The notes beneath the pieces were generated by a model. That model did no database searches. It saw only the letters and a program-made list of their open reading frames with translations, and was not told the origin of the DNA. 64,000 nucleotides of DNA from DATGUP01 sp035301265 (lineage in GTDB: Bacteria > Bacillota > Bacilli > Bacillales > Amphibacillaceae), in contig DATGUP010000008.1 in NCBI GenBank assembly GCA_035301265.1, positions 1 through 64,000 of the forward strand. Direction: 5' to 3'. The position numbers and the translations under genes are program-made. Positions 51,818 through 60,852 of this stretch are shown piece by piece. Every line of letters starts with the position of its first letter. Position 1 is the first letter of the stretch.

Positions 51818-52471
51818 ATGGAGATTGCTAAATTGATTGATCATACAGCACTGAAACCTGATACAACACAAAAGCAAATCGACAAACTTTGTCAAGAGGC
51901 AAAGGAATATGGGTTTTATTCGGTTTGCATTAACCCGTCTTGGGTAAAGGAAGCAGCGCGTCAGTTAGAAGGTACGAACGTCAAAGTATGCACGGTCATT
52001 GGCTTTCCATTAGGAGCAGCGACAACCAATATTAAAGCATTGGAAACAAAAGATGCTATTGAAAATGGGGCCGATGAAATTGACATGGTGCTAAATATTG
52101 CCAAATTAAAAGATGGGGATGTTGCCTATGTTGAAGATGATATACGAAGCGTCGTGCAAGCAGCAGATGGGCAAGCTTTAGTGAAAGTCATTATCGAAAC
52201 GTGTCTGCTTTCAGATGCTGAAAAAGAAACGGCTTGTCGGTTGGCTGTTAAAGCGGGTGCGGATTTTGTTAAAACATCGACCGGTTTTTCAACAAGCGGT
52301 GCAACTGTTGAAGACGTTCGGCTCATGCGAAGAACAGTCGGTTCGGATGTCGGTGTAAAAGCATCCGGCGGGATTAGAGATCGAAAGACGGCTTTGGCGA
52401 TGGTTGATGCAGGCGCAACACGCCTTGGAGCGAGTTCAGGCGTTGCGATCATTTCAGATGAGACTGAATAA
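51818..52471 (+). CDS. deoC: Deoxyribose-phosphate aldolase
   Basis: A 217-residue class I aldolase cleaving deoxyribose-5-phosphate to acetaldehyde and glyceraldehyde-3-phosphate. The N-terminus reads KLIDHTALKPDTTQKQIDKLC. The Schiff-base lysine lies in DFVKTSTGFSTSGAT, and the helper lysine in VGVKASGGIRD. GGAAAGGAAG precedes the ATG. It is the last gene of the nucleoside operon, completing conversion of deoxynucleosides to glycolytic carbon. The upstream cdd gene found in some bacilli is not present here. Confidence 0.95.
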   Translation: MEIAKLIDHTALKPDTTQKQIDKLCQEAKEYGFYSVCINPSWVKEAARQLEGTNVKVCTVIGFPLGAATTNIKALETKDAIENGADEIDMVLNIAKLKDGDVAYVEDDIRSVVQAADGQALVKVIIETCLLSDAEKETACRLAVKAGADFVKTSTGFSTSGATVEDVRLMRRTVGSDVGVKASGGIRDRKTALAMVDAGATRLGASSGVAIISDETE

Positions 52472-52909
52472 TGAGCAGAAGGATGCAAGCGTTCTGTCAG
52501 AATGAATTATTATTAGGCCATCCATCATGACGATTCGCCTGTTGGCATCAACACGATTATTCATTTGATAATTATAGCGATCTTGCTTAGCATTTCTTTC
52601 CAAAATGGTTAAAGTTAAGAAAAGACCTATGATAGCTACATTTGTAGCTCATTGAATTCAATTAGCGCATAAGCATAATAAGTAAACAGAGATAGTCATG
52701 TTAATTATTCTAGTTGCTAATGGTTAAACATCACCAGCATGGTATCGCAAATGCCTGCCGTTATAAACGGCGGGCAATTTTTAGAAAAAAGATATACTAT
52801 TACGGGGAAAAACCTTAACCAACGCATCATTGCTCCTTCATGACTCATGGTTATCTTTCTAAAATTGTTTATAATGAGAAGCAGACATCTAAGAATGAGG
52901 GGGAGTAAG
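52472..52909. other. Intergenic region between deoC and the glycerate genes
   Basis: The region holds one clear terminator hairpin (listed separately) and a TATAAT at 52870-52875, about 35 bp before the next start codon and without a convincing -35. No gene seen. Confidence 0.5.
52753..52782 (+). terminator. Intrinsic terminator downstream of deoC
   Basis: GCCTGCCGTT pairs with AACGGCGGGC (one wobble) around the loop ATA, followed by AATTTTT. It is about 280 nt after deoC, so the transcript has a long tail or the hairpin belongs to a lost gene. Confidence 0.75.
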
Positions 52910-54178
52910 GTGGACATAGAAGTAAGCGCATTCGGCGCCATCGTCGGGTTAGTTATCGCCATTGTGATGATATTAAGAAAGGTTCCACCGGTCTACGGTT
53001 TGATGACCGGTGCTTTGCTTGGAGGATTGTTAGGCGGAGCCAATATTGTTCAAACGGTCGACTTAATGATTGAAGGGGCAGAAGGGATTATTCCGCCTGT
53101 GTTAAGGATTTTGTCCGCTGGTGTTCTCGCCGGAATTTTAATCGAATCAGGAGCGGCAGATAAATTAGCCAAGTTCACCGTTTCTACGTTTGGACAGAAG
53201 CGGGCATTGCTAGCTTTGGCGATTGCTACGATGCTATTGACAGCGGTTGGTGTGTTTATCGATGTAGCTGTTATCACTGTGGCGCCTATTGCTTTAGCGA
53301 TTGCCTCAAATGCAGGCTTATCCCGGCTGGCTATATTATTAGCGATGATTGGCGGAGGTAAAGCGGGAAATGTCATGTCTCCCAATCCGAACACCATTGC
53401 CGTTTCCGATGCATTTGATGTTCCGTTAATCTCAGTCATGGCAGCGGGGGTTATTCCTGGCATCTTTGGATTAATTGCCGCTTATATCATCGCTAAACGC
53501 ATTTCTTCTCGCGGAACTGCTATTCAACCCGAGGAAGTAGACCAAACGGATCAACAAACGTTACCATCATTAGCGACATCTTTACTCGGACCATTGATTG
53601 CTATTTTATTGCTTGCATTACGCCCGTTATTCGACATTCATATTGATCCGATCATTGCTCTACCTGTCGGTGGTATTGCAGCTGTCGTTCTTATGGGGAG
53701 GTGGAGGCAAACGAATCATTATATTAAAACAGGACTAGAAAAAATGGCTCCTGTAGCCATTCTATTAATCGGAACAGGAACGCTTGCAGGAATTATTGAG
53801 AATTCTCGTATTGATGCTGTTTTAATTCATGCGCTTGAAAGCTTAGGTTTACCGGCATTTGCTTTAGCGCCCATATCGGGGATTTTCATGTCGGCCGCGA
53901 CCGCTTCGACAACAGCGGGCGCAACCGTCGCTAGTAATGTTTTTGCGGCTACGATTTTAGATACAGGGGTGGCTGCTTTGGGAGGCGCGATGATGATTCA
54001 TGCTGGTTCGACAGTGCTTGATCATATGCCACATGGCAGTTTTTTTCATGCTACAGCAGGCAGTGTCGCCATGCATGTACAAGAGCGGTTGAAATTAATT
54101 CCTTATGAAACGATCGTCGGTTTTGTCATAGCAGCGATGGCAACGGTCACATACGTTGTTTTACCTTGGTTTTTCTAA
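52910..54178 (+). CDS. GntP-family permease, probably for D-glycerate
   Basis: A 422-residue membrane protein of the gluconate:proton symporter family, with about 12 hydrophobic segments. GGGKAGNVMSPNPNTIAVSDAFDVP and ISGIFMSAATASTTAGATVASNVFA are the two conserved re-entrant-type blocks. The start is GTG 52910 after GAGGGGG; the longer frame from 52847 has no ribosome site. Its stop overlaps the long frame of the next gene, a glycerate kinase, so glycerate is the best substrate guess. Gluconate or another short hydroxy acid is possible. Confidence 0.87.
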   Translation: MDIEVSAFGAIVGLVIAIVMILRKVPPVYGLMTGALLGGLLGGANIVQTVDLMIEGAEGIIPPVLRILSAGVLAGILIESGAADKLAKFTVSTFGQKRALLALAIATMLLTAVGVFIDVAVITVAPIALAIASNAGLSRLAILLAMIGGGKAGNVMSPNPNTIAVSDAFDVPLISVMAAGVIPGIFGLIAAYIIAKRISSRGTAIQPEEVDQTDQQTLPSLATSLLGPLIAILLLALRPLFDIHIDPIIALPVGGIAAVVLMGRWRQTNHYIKTGLEKMAPVAILLIGTGTLAGIIENSRIDAVLIHALESLGLPAFALAPISGIFMSAATASTTAGATVASNVFAATILDTGVAALGGAMMIHAGSTVLDHMPHGSFFHATAGSVAMHVQERLKLIPYETIVGFVIAAMATVTYVVLPWFF

Positions 54179-54195
54179 TGAGTGGAGGTGGTAAT

Positions 54196-55350
54196 ATGGC
54201 GATTAAACGCATTGTGATCGCACCTGATTCATTTAAAGAAAGCATGACAGCAAAACAAGCGGCTACAGCGATAGCTCAAGGGTTCCGAGAAGTTTTTCAA
54301 GACGCTGTCGATCTGGAGCTCATTCCGATGGCTGACGGTGGAGAAGGAACAATGCAGTCGTTGGCGGATGCACTCAACGGTACAATATATCAACAAACAG
54401 TTACAGGTCCGTTAGGTGAAGCCGTGCAAGCATCGTATGCTATATCGGGCGATCAGTCAACAGCTATCATAGAGATGGCTGAAGCTTCAGGGCTTGCGCT
54501 TGTCCCACAGGAGAAGAGGAATCCCATGCGGACAACGTCGTTTGGAACAGGGGAGCTTGTCAAAGCAGCGCTTGATCATGGTGTAACAAAAATCATTTTA
54601 GGAATCGGCGGCAGTGCTACAAACGATGGTGGAGCTGGAATGATCGAGGCGCTTGGGGGTGTCTTTTATTCAAATGCTTATCGAACGATCGACCGTGGCG
54701 GCGGCCAGCTTCTCGATCTTGTAGATATTGATACGACACATATCGATAGCCGGCTGAACCATGTAGAATTCATTGTTGCTAGTGATGTTGATAATCCGCT
54801 GTTAGGGCCTGATGGAGCTAGTGTTGTTTTCGGTCCGCAAAAGGGTGCAGATGAGGAGATGGTTGCGAAATTGGATCATGCATTGTGTCATTATCATCGT
54901 ATACTCAAAAAAGTGACCGGAAAGAACGTTAAAGATATTCCGGGTGCAGGCGCTGCAGGTGGACTAGGTGCAAGTCTATTAGCATTTTTTGATGCAAAGT
55001 TAGAACCGGGGATTGACATTGTTTTGCATGAAACAAACTTTCATGACAGGATGAAGGATGCCGCTTTCGTGATAACCGGCGAAGGAAAAATTGATGGTCA
55101 AACGATTTATGGCAAAACACCGGTTGGGGTTGCTAAGGCTGCCAAACAGCATAGAGCAAATGTCATAGCGCTTTGTGGCACATTGGGTCGCGATTATGAA
55201 AAAGTGTATGCGCACGGAATAGATGCGGTATTTAGCATTGCTGAAGGGCCGGGCTCCCTCGCAGATGCGCTACAAAACGGAGCGCGCTATTTAGAAGCAC
55301 TGGCGAGGAATGTTGCGCAAGTCATTTTCTTGAGTGAAAACAGCGTTTAA
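54196..55350 (+). CDS. Glycerate kinase (GarK/GlxK class)
   Basis: A 384-residue kinase of glycerate kinase family 1. The N-terminal IVIAPDSFKESMTAKQAATAIAQGF, then MADGGEGTM, ILGIGGSATNDGGAGMIEALG and VITGEGKIDGQTIYGKTPVGVAKAA are all canonical. The class phosphorylates D-glycerate, usually to 2-phosphoglycerate. GGAGGTGG lies before ATG 54196; the frame open from 54166 overlaps the permease end. It is coupled to the GntP-like permease in a two-gene unit that feeds lower glycolysis. Confidence 0.93.
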   Translation: MAIKRIVIAPDSFKESMTAKQAATAIAQGFREVFQDAVDLELIPMADGGEGTMQSLADALNGTIYQQTVTGPLGEAVQASYAISGDQSTAIIEMAEASGLALVPQEKRNPMRTTSFGTGELVKAALDHGVTKIILGIGGSATNDGGAGMIEALGGVFYSNAYRTIDRGGGQLLDLVDIDTTHIDSRLNHVEFIVASDVDNPLLGPDGASVVFGPQKGADEEMVAKLDHALCHYHRILKKVTGKNVKDIPGAGAAGGLGASLLAFFDAKLEPGIDIVLHETNFHDRMKDAAFVITGEGKIDGQTIYGKTPVGVAKAAKQHRANVIALCGTLGRDYEKVYAHGIDAVFSIAEGPGSLADALQNGARYLEALARNVAQVIFLSENSV

Positions 55351-55416
55351 GCTTGTTTGACAAATCATCGATATGCACAGCATCATTAACATCGATGATG
55401 AAAGTTACAGTACGAG

Positions 55417-55440
55417 CTGCGCTTTTAAGGCGCGTTTTTA
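55417..55440 (+). terminator. Terminator after glycerate kinase
   Basis: A short GC-rich stem, GCGC..GGCGC with flanking pairs, followed by GTTTTTAG. A weaker inverted repeat, TCATCGAT (55365-55372) with ATCGATGA (55391-55398), precedes it. The rest of 55441-55643 is promoter region. Confidence 0.55.
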
Positions 55441-55567
55441 GATGGAAAAGGACAAGCCATAACGATGAACAATTCGTATTAGATTGTTAAATATTAACTT
55501 AACATATTAAAAAAACAATTAAAAAAGGATAGGGCGTATGCGTTGAGGAAAACGCGTTCATAAATTG

Positions 55568-55595
55568 TTGCTTTTAGTCGAAAGTCGTGTATAAT
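55568..55595 (+). promoter_or_regulatory. Sigma-A promoter of cstA
   Basis: TTGCTT (55568-55573), a 16-bp spacer and a perfect TATAAT (55590-55595). Transcription should begin near 55602, at the edge of a cre-like palindrome. Confidence 0.7.
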
Positions 55596-55603
55596 TGAGA
55601 TGC

Positions 55604-55617
55604 AGAAAGCGCTTTCC
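55604..55617. promoter_or_regulatory. cre-like palindrome at the cstA start site
   Basis: AGAAAGCGCTTTCC has a perfect 12-bp palindromic core GAAAGCGCTTTC. It differs from the ideal cre TGAAAGCGCTTTCA only at the outermost positions. It sits at about +2 to +15, so CcpA would repress. This fits a carbon-starvation gene. Confidence 0.75.
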
Positions 55618-55643
55618 ACACAGCCGAAAGGAGGATCGACACC

Positions 55644-57098
55644 ATGATTACATTTTTACTAGCCATTGGGCTGCTCATTGCCGCTTACTTTACTTATGGG
55701 AAGTTTGTTGAAAAAACATTTGGTGTTAATGAAACGAGGCCAACCCCTGCTTATGCAAATCGAGACAATGTCGATTATGTCCCGATGCATAAGCAAAAAA
55801 ACGCGCTGATTCAACTTTTAAACATCGCTGGAACCGGCCCGATTTTCGGCCCGATTATGGGCGCTTTATTTGGTCCTGTTGCCTTTCTTTGGATTGTGCT
55901 CGGTTCGATTTTTGCCGGAGGAGTTCATGATTATTTAACTGGAATGATTTCGATTCGCAATCGAGGGGCGCATATTCCAGAACTTGCCGGTAAGTTTTTA
56001 GGGAATGTGGCTAAACATTTAGTGAATTTCTTTGCGCTCTTATTATTGCTTTTAGTTGGTACCGTTTTCGTGACGACGCCCGCGTCATTATTACATGTAT
56101 TAATTGATGGGAAAGTCGCACTCATTGTAATTATTCTACTTATCTTTGCCTATTATCTTTTGTCTACCGTTTTACCAATTGATAAAATCATTGGACGCAT
56201 TTATCCATTCCTCGGTGCCATTTTATTAATCGGTACTTTCGGTATTGGGATAGCTTTATTATTCTCGGATTATTCGATGCCTGAAATGACATTAGCGAAT
56301 CTGCATCCAGAGAATATGCCTGTTCTACCTATTTTATTTTTAACCATTACATGTGGAGCGTTATCAGGTTTTCATGCGACGCAATCGCCGCTCATTTCGC
56401 GAACGACGAAAAATGAAAAAGAAGGGCGTTACATTTTTTATGGAATGATGATTGCTGAAGGCATCATTGCGATGATTTGGGCGGCAGCAGCGATTAGTCT
56501 ATTTGATGGTCGAACATTACAAGATTTGATTAACGAAGGAACAGCATCGCTTGTTGTGAATGAGATTTCGATGACGCTTCTCGGTGCTGTTGGTGGCACG
56601 ATTGCTGTACTCGGGGCGATTGTCCTTCCGATTACCTCGGGTGATACCGCATTTCGGGCCGCGCGTAACATCATTGCCGACTATCTAAGCATTAACCAAA
56701 TTAAATTGGCTAAACGTCTGGCGATTGCCATTCCATTATTTGCTTTATCTTACTGGTTAACAACCATCGATTTTGATATCTTATGGCGCTACTTCTCTTT
56801 TGCTAACCAAGGAACAGCGGCACTCGCGCTTTGGATTGGTACGATGTATTTGCTTGTAAAGAAGAAAAATTATTTCATTCCCTTTATTCCTGCTTTGTTT
56901 ATTACCGACATGGTGATTACGTATATTCTTTTTGAACGTAATCTCGGCTTTGGACTCTCGTACGGTGCATCCCATATCGGGGGTATTGTGGCAACCGTTT
57001 TAATCGCTGTTTTATTCTTCTGGAAAGCACGGCTTAATCAGAAAGAAAATCTACAAGTCGACCTTGACGTTCGTGAGTCAGTAAATGATGTGGCTTAA
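55644..57098 (+). CDS. cstA: Carbon starvation protein CstA
   Basis: A 484-residue membrane protein of the CstA family (peptide or pyruvate transporter), in the shorter Firmicute form. The N-terminal block includes TPAYANRDNVDYVPMHKQ and LLNIAGTGPIFGPIMGALFGP. GVHDYLTGMISIRNRGAHIPEL and GALSGFHATQSPLISRTTKNE are further signatures. About 12-14 membrane segments are seen. AAAGGAGG precedes the ATG. It is monocistronic, and the cre-like site at its start supports induction when preferred sugars run out. Confidence 0.93.
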   Translation: MITFLLAIGLLIAAYFTYGKFVEKTFGVNETRPTPAYANRDNVDYVPMHKQKNALIQLLNIAGTGPIFGPIMGALFGPVAFLWIVLGSIFAGGVHDYLTGMISIRNRGAHIPELAGKFLGNVAKHLVNFFALLLLLLVGTVFVTTPASLLHVLIDGKVALIVIILLIFAYYLLSTVLPIDKIIGRIYPFLGAILLIGTFGIGIALLFSDYSMPEMTLANLHPENMPVLPILFLTITCGALSGFHATQSPLISRTTKNEKEGRYIFYGMMIAEGIIAMIWAAAAISLFDGRTLQDLINEGTASLVVNEISMTLLGAVGGTIAVLGAIVLPITSGDTAFRAARNIIADYLSINQIKLAKRLAIAIPLFALSYWLTTIDFDILWRYFSFANQGTAALALWIGTMYLLVKKKNYFIPFIPALFITDMVITYILFERNLGFGLSYGASHIGGIVATVLIAVLFFWKARLNQKENLQVDLDVRESVNDVA

Positions 57099-57107
57099 TA
57101 AAATAAA

Positions 57108-57144
57108 AGACGAGGCTTCGGCGTTGATACCTGATTCCTCGTCT
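57108..57144. terminator. Bidirectional terminator between cstA and the MerR gene
   Basis: AGACGAGG (57108-57115) pairs with CCTCGTCT (57137-57144). ATTTTC follows on the plus strand and TTTTATTTTATT on the minus strand, serving both convergent genes. Confidence 0.75.
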
Positions 57145-57158
57145 ATTTTCTATATAGA

Positions 57159-57914
57159 TTAGGCTTTATGATTGTCGGCAAAAATCACCATGGCATCGCG
57201 CATAAATTTTGCTAATCCTTCTCCGAATTGATCGATGTTTTGTGTGAAGCGCTCGTCTTCCACATACATTTGTCCCAACCCTTTAAAGGCCTCCAACGAA
57301 TAATGGTAGCCTGTATGATCGTTTAAAAAGTCGTACCATTCTTTGATCGCTGCTTGTGCTTTGTCTGATGCCGGCGACATCTCTTTAAGCCCGGCTAGAT
57401 TCCGGTAAATGGCATTCATCTGTGCGCTCAGTTCTTTTTGTTCAGCCTTTGACATATGATTGATTTTTTTGTTAGTTTGATCAATGGCTTCGTCTCCCCA
57501 AATTTTGCGTGCCTCGTTTTCATACGGATTACGACTGAAGTCAAAGCCTTGAAACTTCTCTTTGTTTGACATAGGCATGTCTCCTTTTGTGTGTTGAATG
57601 GTTTTATCAATGGTTGAAATCATTTTATCGATTCGCTTGCGTTTTTCAAGCAACATTTTTCGTTGGAACCAAAGTGCTTTTTGGCGATCAAATGCTGGGC
57701 TGTTGATGATTGTTTTTATTTCTTTAAGCGGGAAGTCCAGTTCTTTGAAAAATAGAATTTGTTGCAATGTCTCAAGATTTTCATCGGAGTAAAGGCGGTA
57801 ACCTGAATCGGTTATTTCATCGGGGACGAGTAACCCGATATCGTCATAATAATGCAGTGTGCGTACACTAATCCCCGCTAAATCGGCGACTTCTTTTACC
57901 GTCATTTTCGCCAT
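57159..57914 (-). CDS. MerR-family regulator with TipAS antibiotic-binding domain
   Basis: A 251-residue regulator. The MerR winged helix at residues 1-75 reads MTVKEVADLAGISVRTLHYYDDIGLLVPDEITDSGYRLYSDENLETLQQILFFKELDFPLKEIK. A coiled-coil dimerisation helix follows to about 115. The C-terminal TipAS domain at about 130-250 is a globin-like ligand pocket that binds peptide antibiotics in TipA and Mta relatives. GGGGG precedes ATG 57914. Its own promoter has a 19-bp spacer, so it should activate itself. No efflux pump is adjacent. Confidence 0.9.
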   Translation of the reverse strand: MAKMTVKEVADLAGISVRTLHYYDDIGLLVPDEITDSGYRLYSDENLETLQQILFFKELDFPLKEIKTIINSPAFDRQKALWFQRKMLLEKRKRIDKMISTIDKTIQHTKGDMPMSNKEKFQGFDFSRNPYENEARKIWGDEAIDQTNKKINHMSKAEQKELSAQMNAIYRNLAGLKEMSPASDKAQAAIKEWYDFLNDHTGYHYSLEAFKGLGQMYVEDERFTQNIDQFGEGLAKFMRDAMVIFADNHKA

Positions 57915-57938
57915 GGTGACTTCCCCCCTACAGTTGTG

Positions 57939-57969
57939 ATGGTAAAGCATCACGTAACGTTAGAGTCAA
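57939..57969 (-). promoter_or_regulatory. MerR-type promoter with 19-bp spacer
   Basis: Minus-strand -35 TTGACT (57964-57969) and -10 TACCAT (57939-57944) are separated by 19 bp. The spacer contains the near-palindrome AACGTTACGTGA. Overlong spacers with a central dyad are the hallmark of promoters twisted into activity by MerR proteins. Confidence 0.75.
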
Positions 57970-58193
57970 TTGGCAAACTCTGTAGCACCATTTAATTGTT
58001 TAACGATGCAAACTGGATATTGCCTTTTAAAAAAAGATCAATTATCCAAAAATGAAAAAATCATCGCCTATTACCATGAGCTAAAGGGTTTAAGGTCGGT
58101 CTATAACACGGTTGGATCATAAAACATTGCGTTCTATTTGTTAAGGGTATGATTGACAAATGAGACGAAATATTTTGATAGGAGTGTGATATA

Positions 58194-59975
58194 ATGGAAA
58201 ACATTGTTTTCACATTATTATCATGCATCTTTTTCATGGCTCTTGTTGCTTGGTACTCCTATCGAAAAACAAAAAATCAAGTGAATGATTCGACCGGTTA
58301 TTTTTTAGCAGGGCGCGGTTTAACAGGAGGTTTTATCGCCGGTTCGCTTGTTTTAACAAATTTATCGGCGGAACAGTTAATCGGTTTAAATGGCCAAGCC
58401 TATAACGCCAATTTAGCTAACATGGCTTGGGAAGTAACCGCAGGGTTTTCAGTGATTATTTTGGCACTCGTTTTGTTACCACGATATTTAGAAGGCGCAT
58501 TTACGACATTACCTGAATTTTTAAGCCATCGATTTGATCAAGGTGTTCGTATCTATGCCGTTGTACTCTTTATGTTAGGGTATGGTTTAGTCACCATTCC
58601 GTCGGTTCTTTATTCAGGATCGATTGCGGTCTTACAACTATTTGACGTTCCATCATTACTCGGGATCACTTTCGAACAGGCCATTTGGGTCGTAGTTTGG
58701 ATCATTGGCATCATTGGTGCATGCTATGCCATTTTTGGTGGACTAAAGGCCGTTGCTATTTCTGATACGTTAAATGGGATCGGCTTACTTATTGTAGGTA
58801 TCCTTGTTCCCATTCTCGGTTTCATTGCCTTAGGCGACGGCCGCTTGCTCAATGGAATGAAAATCATGGCAACAAATGCGCCGGAAAAATTGAATGCAAT
58901 CGGCTCAAGTACGGATGCTGTGCCAGTCGGTACGATTTTTACGGGTATGATATTTATGAACTTATTTTATTGGGGAACGAATCAGTATGTCATTCAACGA
59001 ACATTAGGCGCACAAAGTTTGGCTGAAGGGCAAAAGGGTGCTTTATTGACCGGGTTTTTAAAGATTTTAGTTCCGTTTTTGATGATGATCCCCGGTGTTA
59101 TCGCCTTTCATCTGTATGGACCCGATTTGGAAACGATGGACCTTGCTTATCCGACATTAATCGATCATTTGTTACCGACGGCGTTGTCTGGATTTTTCCT
59201 TGCTGTATTACTAGGCGCAGTGTTCTCAAGCTTCAATTCTCTATTGAACAGCGCGGCGACAATGTTTGTTTATGATATATATCAAGTAAAAATAAACCGA
59301 CACGCGACGGACAAGCAAATGATTAGAGTGAGTCAATGGTTCGGCACGGCTTTAGCGTTGATAACTTTTTTCACTGCCCCTTTATTGTTGAAAGCACCCG
59401 ATGGATTGTGGAATATTATACGTGAGTTTACAGGATTTTTTAACATTCCGATTATCGCGATTGTGCTTGTTGGCATTTTTACAAAGCGCGTACCTCCCAT
59501 TGGTCCGAAGATTGTCATTATTTTTCACGTATTTGTTTATTACATGTTGCTTTGGGGATTACCTACTTTTTTCGGCATAAGCATTACGATGAATTTTGTG
59601 CACGTATCAGGTATTCTGTTTGTGATTGAAGTGGCGATTATGCTTATTGCCGGTCTGATCCGGCCGCTTGCAGATCATGTTCAATTCCAATCCAGCGCCC
59701 AAGTTGATTTAGTGCCTTGGAAATATGCCATACCGACATCTATTGTAATTTTGAGTTGCATTGGCTTTACGTATATTTTATTTTCACCAATCGGTTTAGC
59801 TTATGCCGATGGTATTGTTTCGCCATGGTTTTGGCCATCGACCATAGGTTTAATCGTTTTAACTATCATTCTCTTTAGCATTTCTGTCAAATCATGGAAT
59901 GCCAAATATACCGATGTCGTTGCAAAAAACTATGCCGAGGCAGCAGAAAAATCGACACCTATAAAAAATGTGTGA
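58194..59975 (+). CDS. Sodium:solute symporter (SSS family, SGLT-like)
   Basis: A 593-residue membrane protein with about 14 hydrophobic segments. The SSS signature is present in YFLAGRGLTGGFIAGSLVLTNLSAEQLIGLNGQAY, and GAVFSSFNSLLNSAATMFVYDIY matches the sodium-site helix. It resembles the SLC5/YidK group that imports sugars such as galactose. AGGAGTG precedes the ATG. It stands alone with its own strong terminator; the nearby glycoside genes make a sugar a sensible guess, but the substrate is not determined. Confidence 0.9.
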   Translation: MENIVFTLLSCIFFMALVAWYSYRKTKNQVNDSTGYFLAGRGLTGGFIAGSLVLTNLSAEQLIGLNGQAYNANLANMAWEVTAGFSVIILALVLLPRYLEGAFTTLPEFLSHRFDQGVRIYAVVLFMLGYGLVTIPSVLYSGSIAVLQLFDVPSLLGITFEQAIWVVVWIIGIIGACYAIFGGLKAVAISDTLNGIGLLIVGILVPILGFIALGDGRLLNGMKIMATNAPEKLNAIGSSTDAVPVGTIFTGMIFMNLFYWGTNQYVIQRTLGAQSLAEGQKGALLTGFLKILVPFLMMIPGVIAFHLYGPDLETMDLAYPTLIDHLLPTALSGFFLAVLLGAVFSSFNSLLNSAATMFVYDIYQVKINRHATDKQMIRVSQWFGTALALITFFTAPLLLKAPDGLWNIIREFTGFFNIPIIAIVLVGIFTKRVPPIGPKIVIIFHVFVYYMLLWGLPTFFGISITMNFVHVSGILFVIEVAIMLIAGLIRPLADHVQFQSSAQVDLVPWKYAIPTSIVILSCIGFTYILFSPIGLAYADGIVSPWFWPSTIGLIVLTIILFSISVKSWNAKYTDVVAKNYAEAAEKSTPIKNV

Positions 59976-60031
59976 AATGAAATTAAATGGTTTTAAGTGA
60001 TGAAGTGAAAGTTGAATATGGAGGGATCGCA

Positions 60032-60065
60032 CCCCCAAAAGTTGGTGAATGCTAACTTTTGGGGG
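60032..60065 (+). terminator. Intrinsic terminator of the symporter gene
   Basis: A perfect 12-bp stem, CCCCCAAAAGTT (60032-60043) with AACTTTTGGGGG (60054-60065), followed by CTGTTTATG. The A-rich 5-prime arm also makes it usable from the opposite strand for the convergent ChbG-like gene. Confidence 0.8.
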
Positions 60066-60101
60066 CTGTTTATGTGCAAAGCATATGAGGAACGATAGTG
60101 G

Positions 60102-60803
60102 TTATTCGGTTAACTGAACTTCATCCGGAGCTTGTAATTGACATAATATGTTTAATTCCTCCTGGCGTTTTTCGACATAAGAACTGACCGATCTTAAATC
60201 ATTATCAACAAAAGCAGGATGTGTCATAACTTCTACAGATTGTGCATCTAGTTTTCTCAGATTTTCAAATACATCTTCATATATACCATTTCCGTAAAAT
60301 CCTAACCATAATTTATCAGTTAGAAGAATCTCCGGATGTGATTGTAAAGATGCCACATAGCGTACAGGTACGTTGTATTCTGATGCAAGTTTATATACTG
60401 TTGCTTTTAAAGGTTCCCAACCGTGGATATGGTGGTGGCTATCGATGTGGTGAAGGGTCAACCCTGTTTTCAAAAAGGCTTCAATTTGTGCTCGCCATTC
60501 TTTTTCGACTTCACTCGGGTCTGGTGGATCCATTTCATTAAATGTATTTTGGTATTTAAAATATCCATTACGATCAACTAATCCTGGAACGGAATGACTG
60601 ACCGGTTTTCCCCACGTCAAGACGAGATGGATGCCCACTTTCAATGTAGTCGTTTGTTTTGCTCTTCGAATAGCATAATCTACAGCAAGTCCGTTCATCA
60701 TTAAAGTTGTTGATTGAACAACGCCATTTAAATGGGCATGTATAATACCATCGGTCGTTCCTTTTGTTAATCCAAAATCATCAGCATTAAATAGCACTTT
60801 CAT
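60102..60803 (-). CDS. ChbG/HpnK (YdjC) family deacetylase
   Basis: A 233-residue cytoplasmic carbohydrate deacetylase of the YdjC fold. Metal and catalytic motifs are NADDFGLTKGTTDGI, HIDSHHHIHGW and VEVMTHPAFVD. ChbG removes one acetyl group from chitobiose-6-phosphate so that a phospho-glycosidase and regulator can use it. AAGGGGT precedes the ATG. Downstream in the transcript it converges on the symporter terminator; upstream lies a truncated GntR gene. It may serve the PTS whose EIIB begins at 63842. Confidence 0.87.
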   Translation of the reverse strand: MKVLFNADDFGLTKGTTDGIIHAHLNGVVQSTTLMMNGLAVDYAIRRAKQTTTLKVGIHLVLTWGKPVSHSVPGLVDRNGYFKYQNTFNEMDPPDPSEVEKEWRAQIEAFLKTGLTLHHIDSHHHIHGWEPLKATVYKLASEYNVPVRYVASLQSHPEILLTDKLWLGFYGNGIYEDVFENLRKLDAQSVEVMTHPAFVDNDLRSVSSYVEKRQEELNILCQLQAPDEVQLTE

Positions 60804-60852
60804 GTTTCATACCCCTTTTTCTGTCACCGCTTTCAAGGCAAAGATTTTATGT

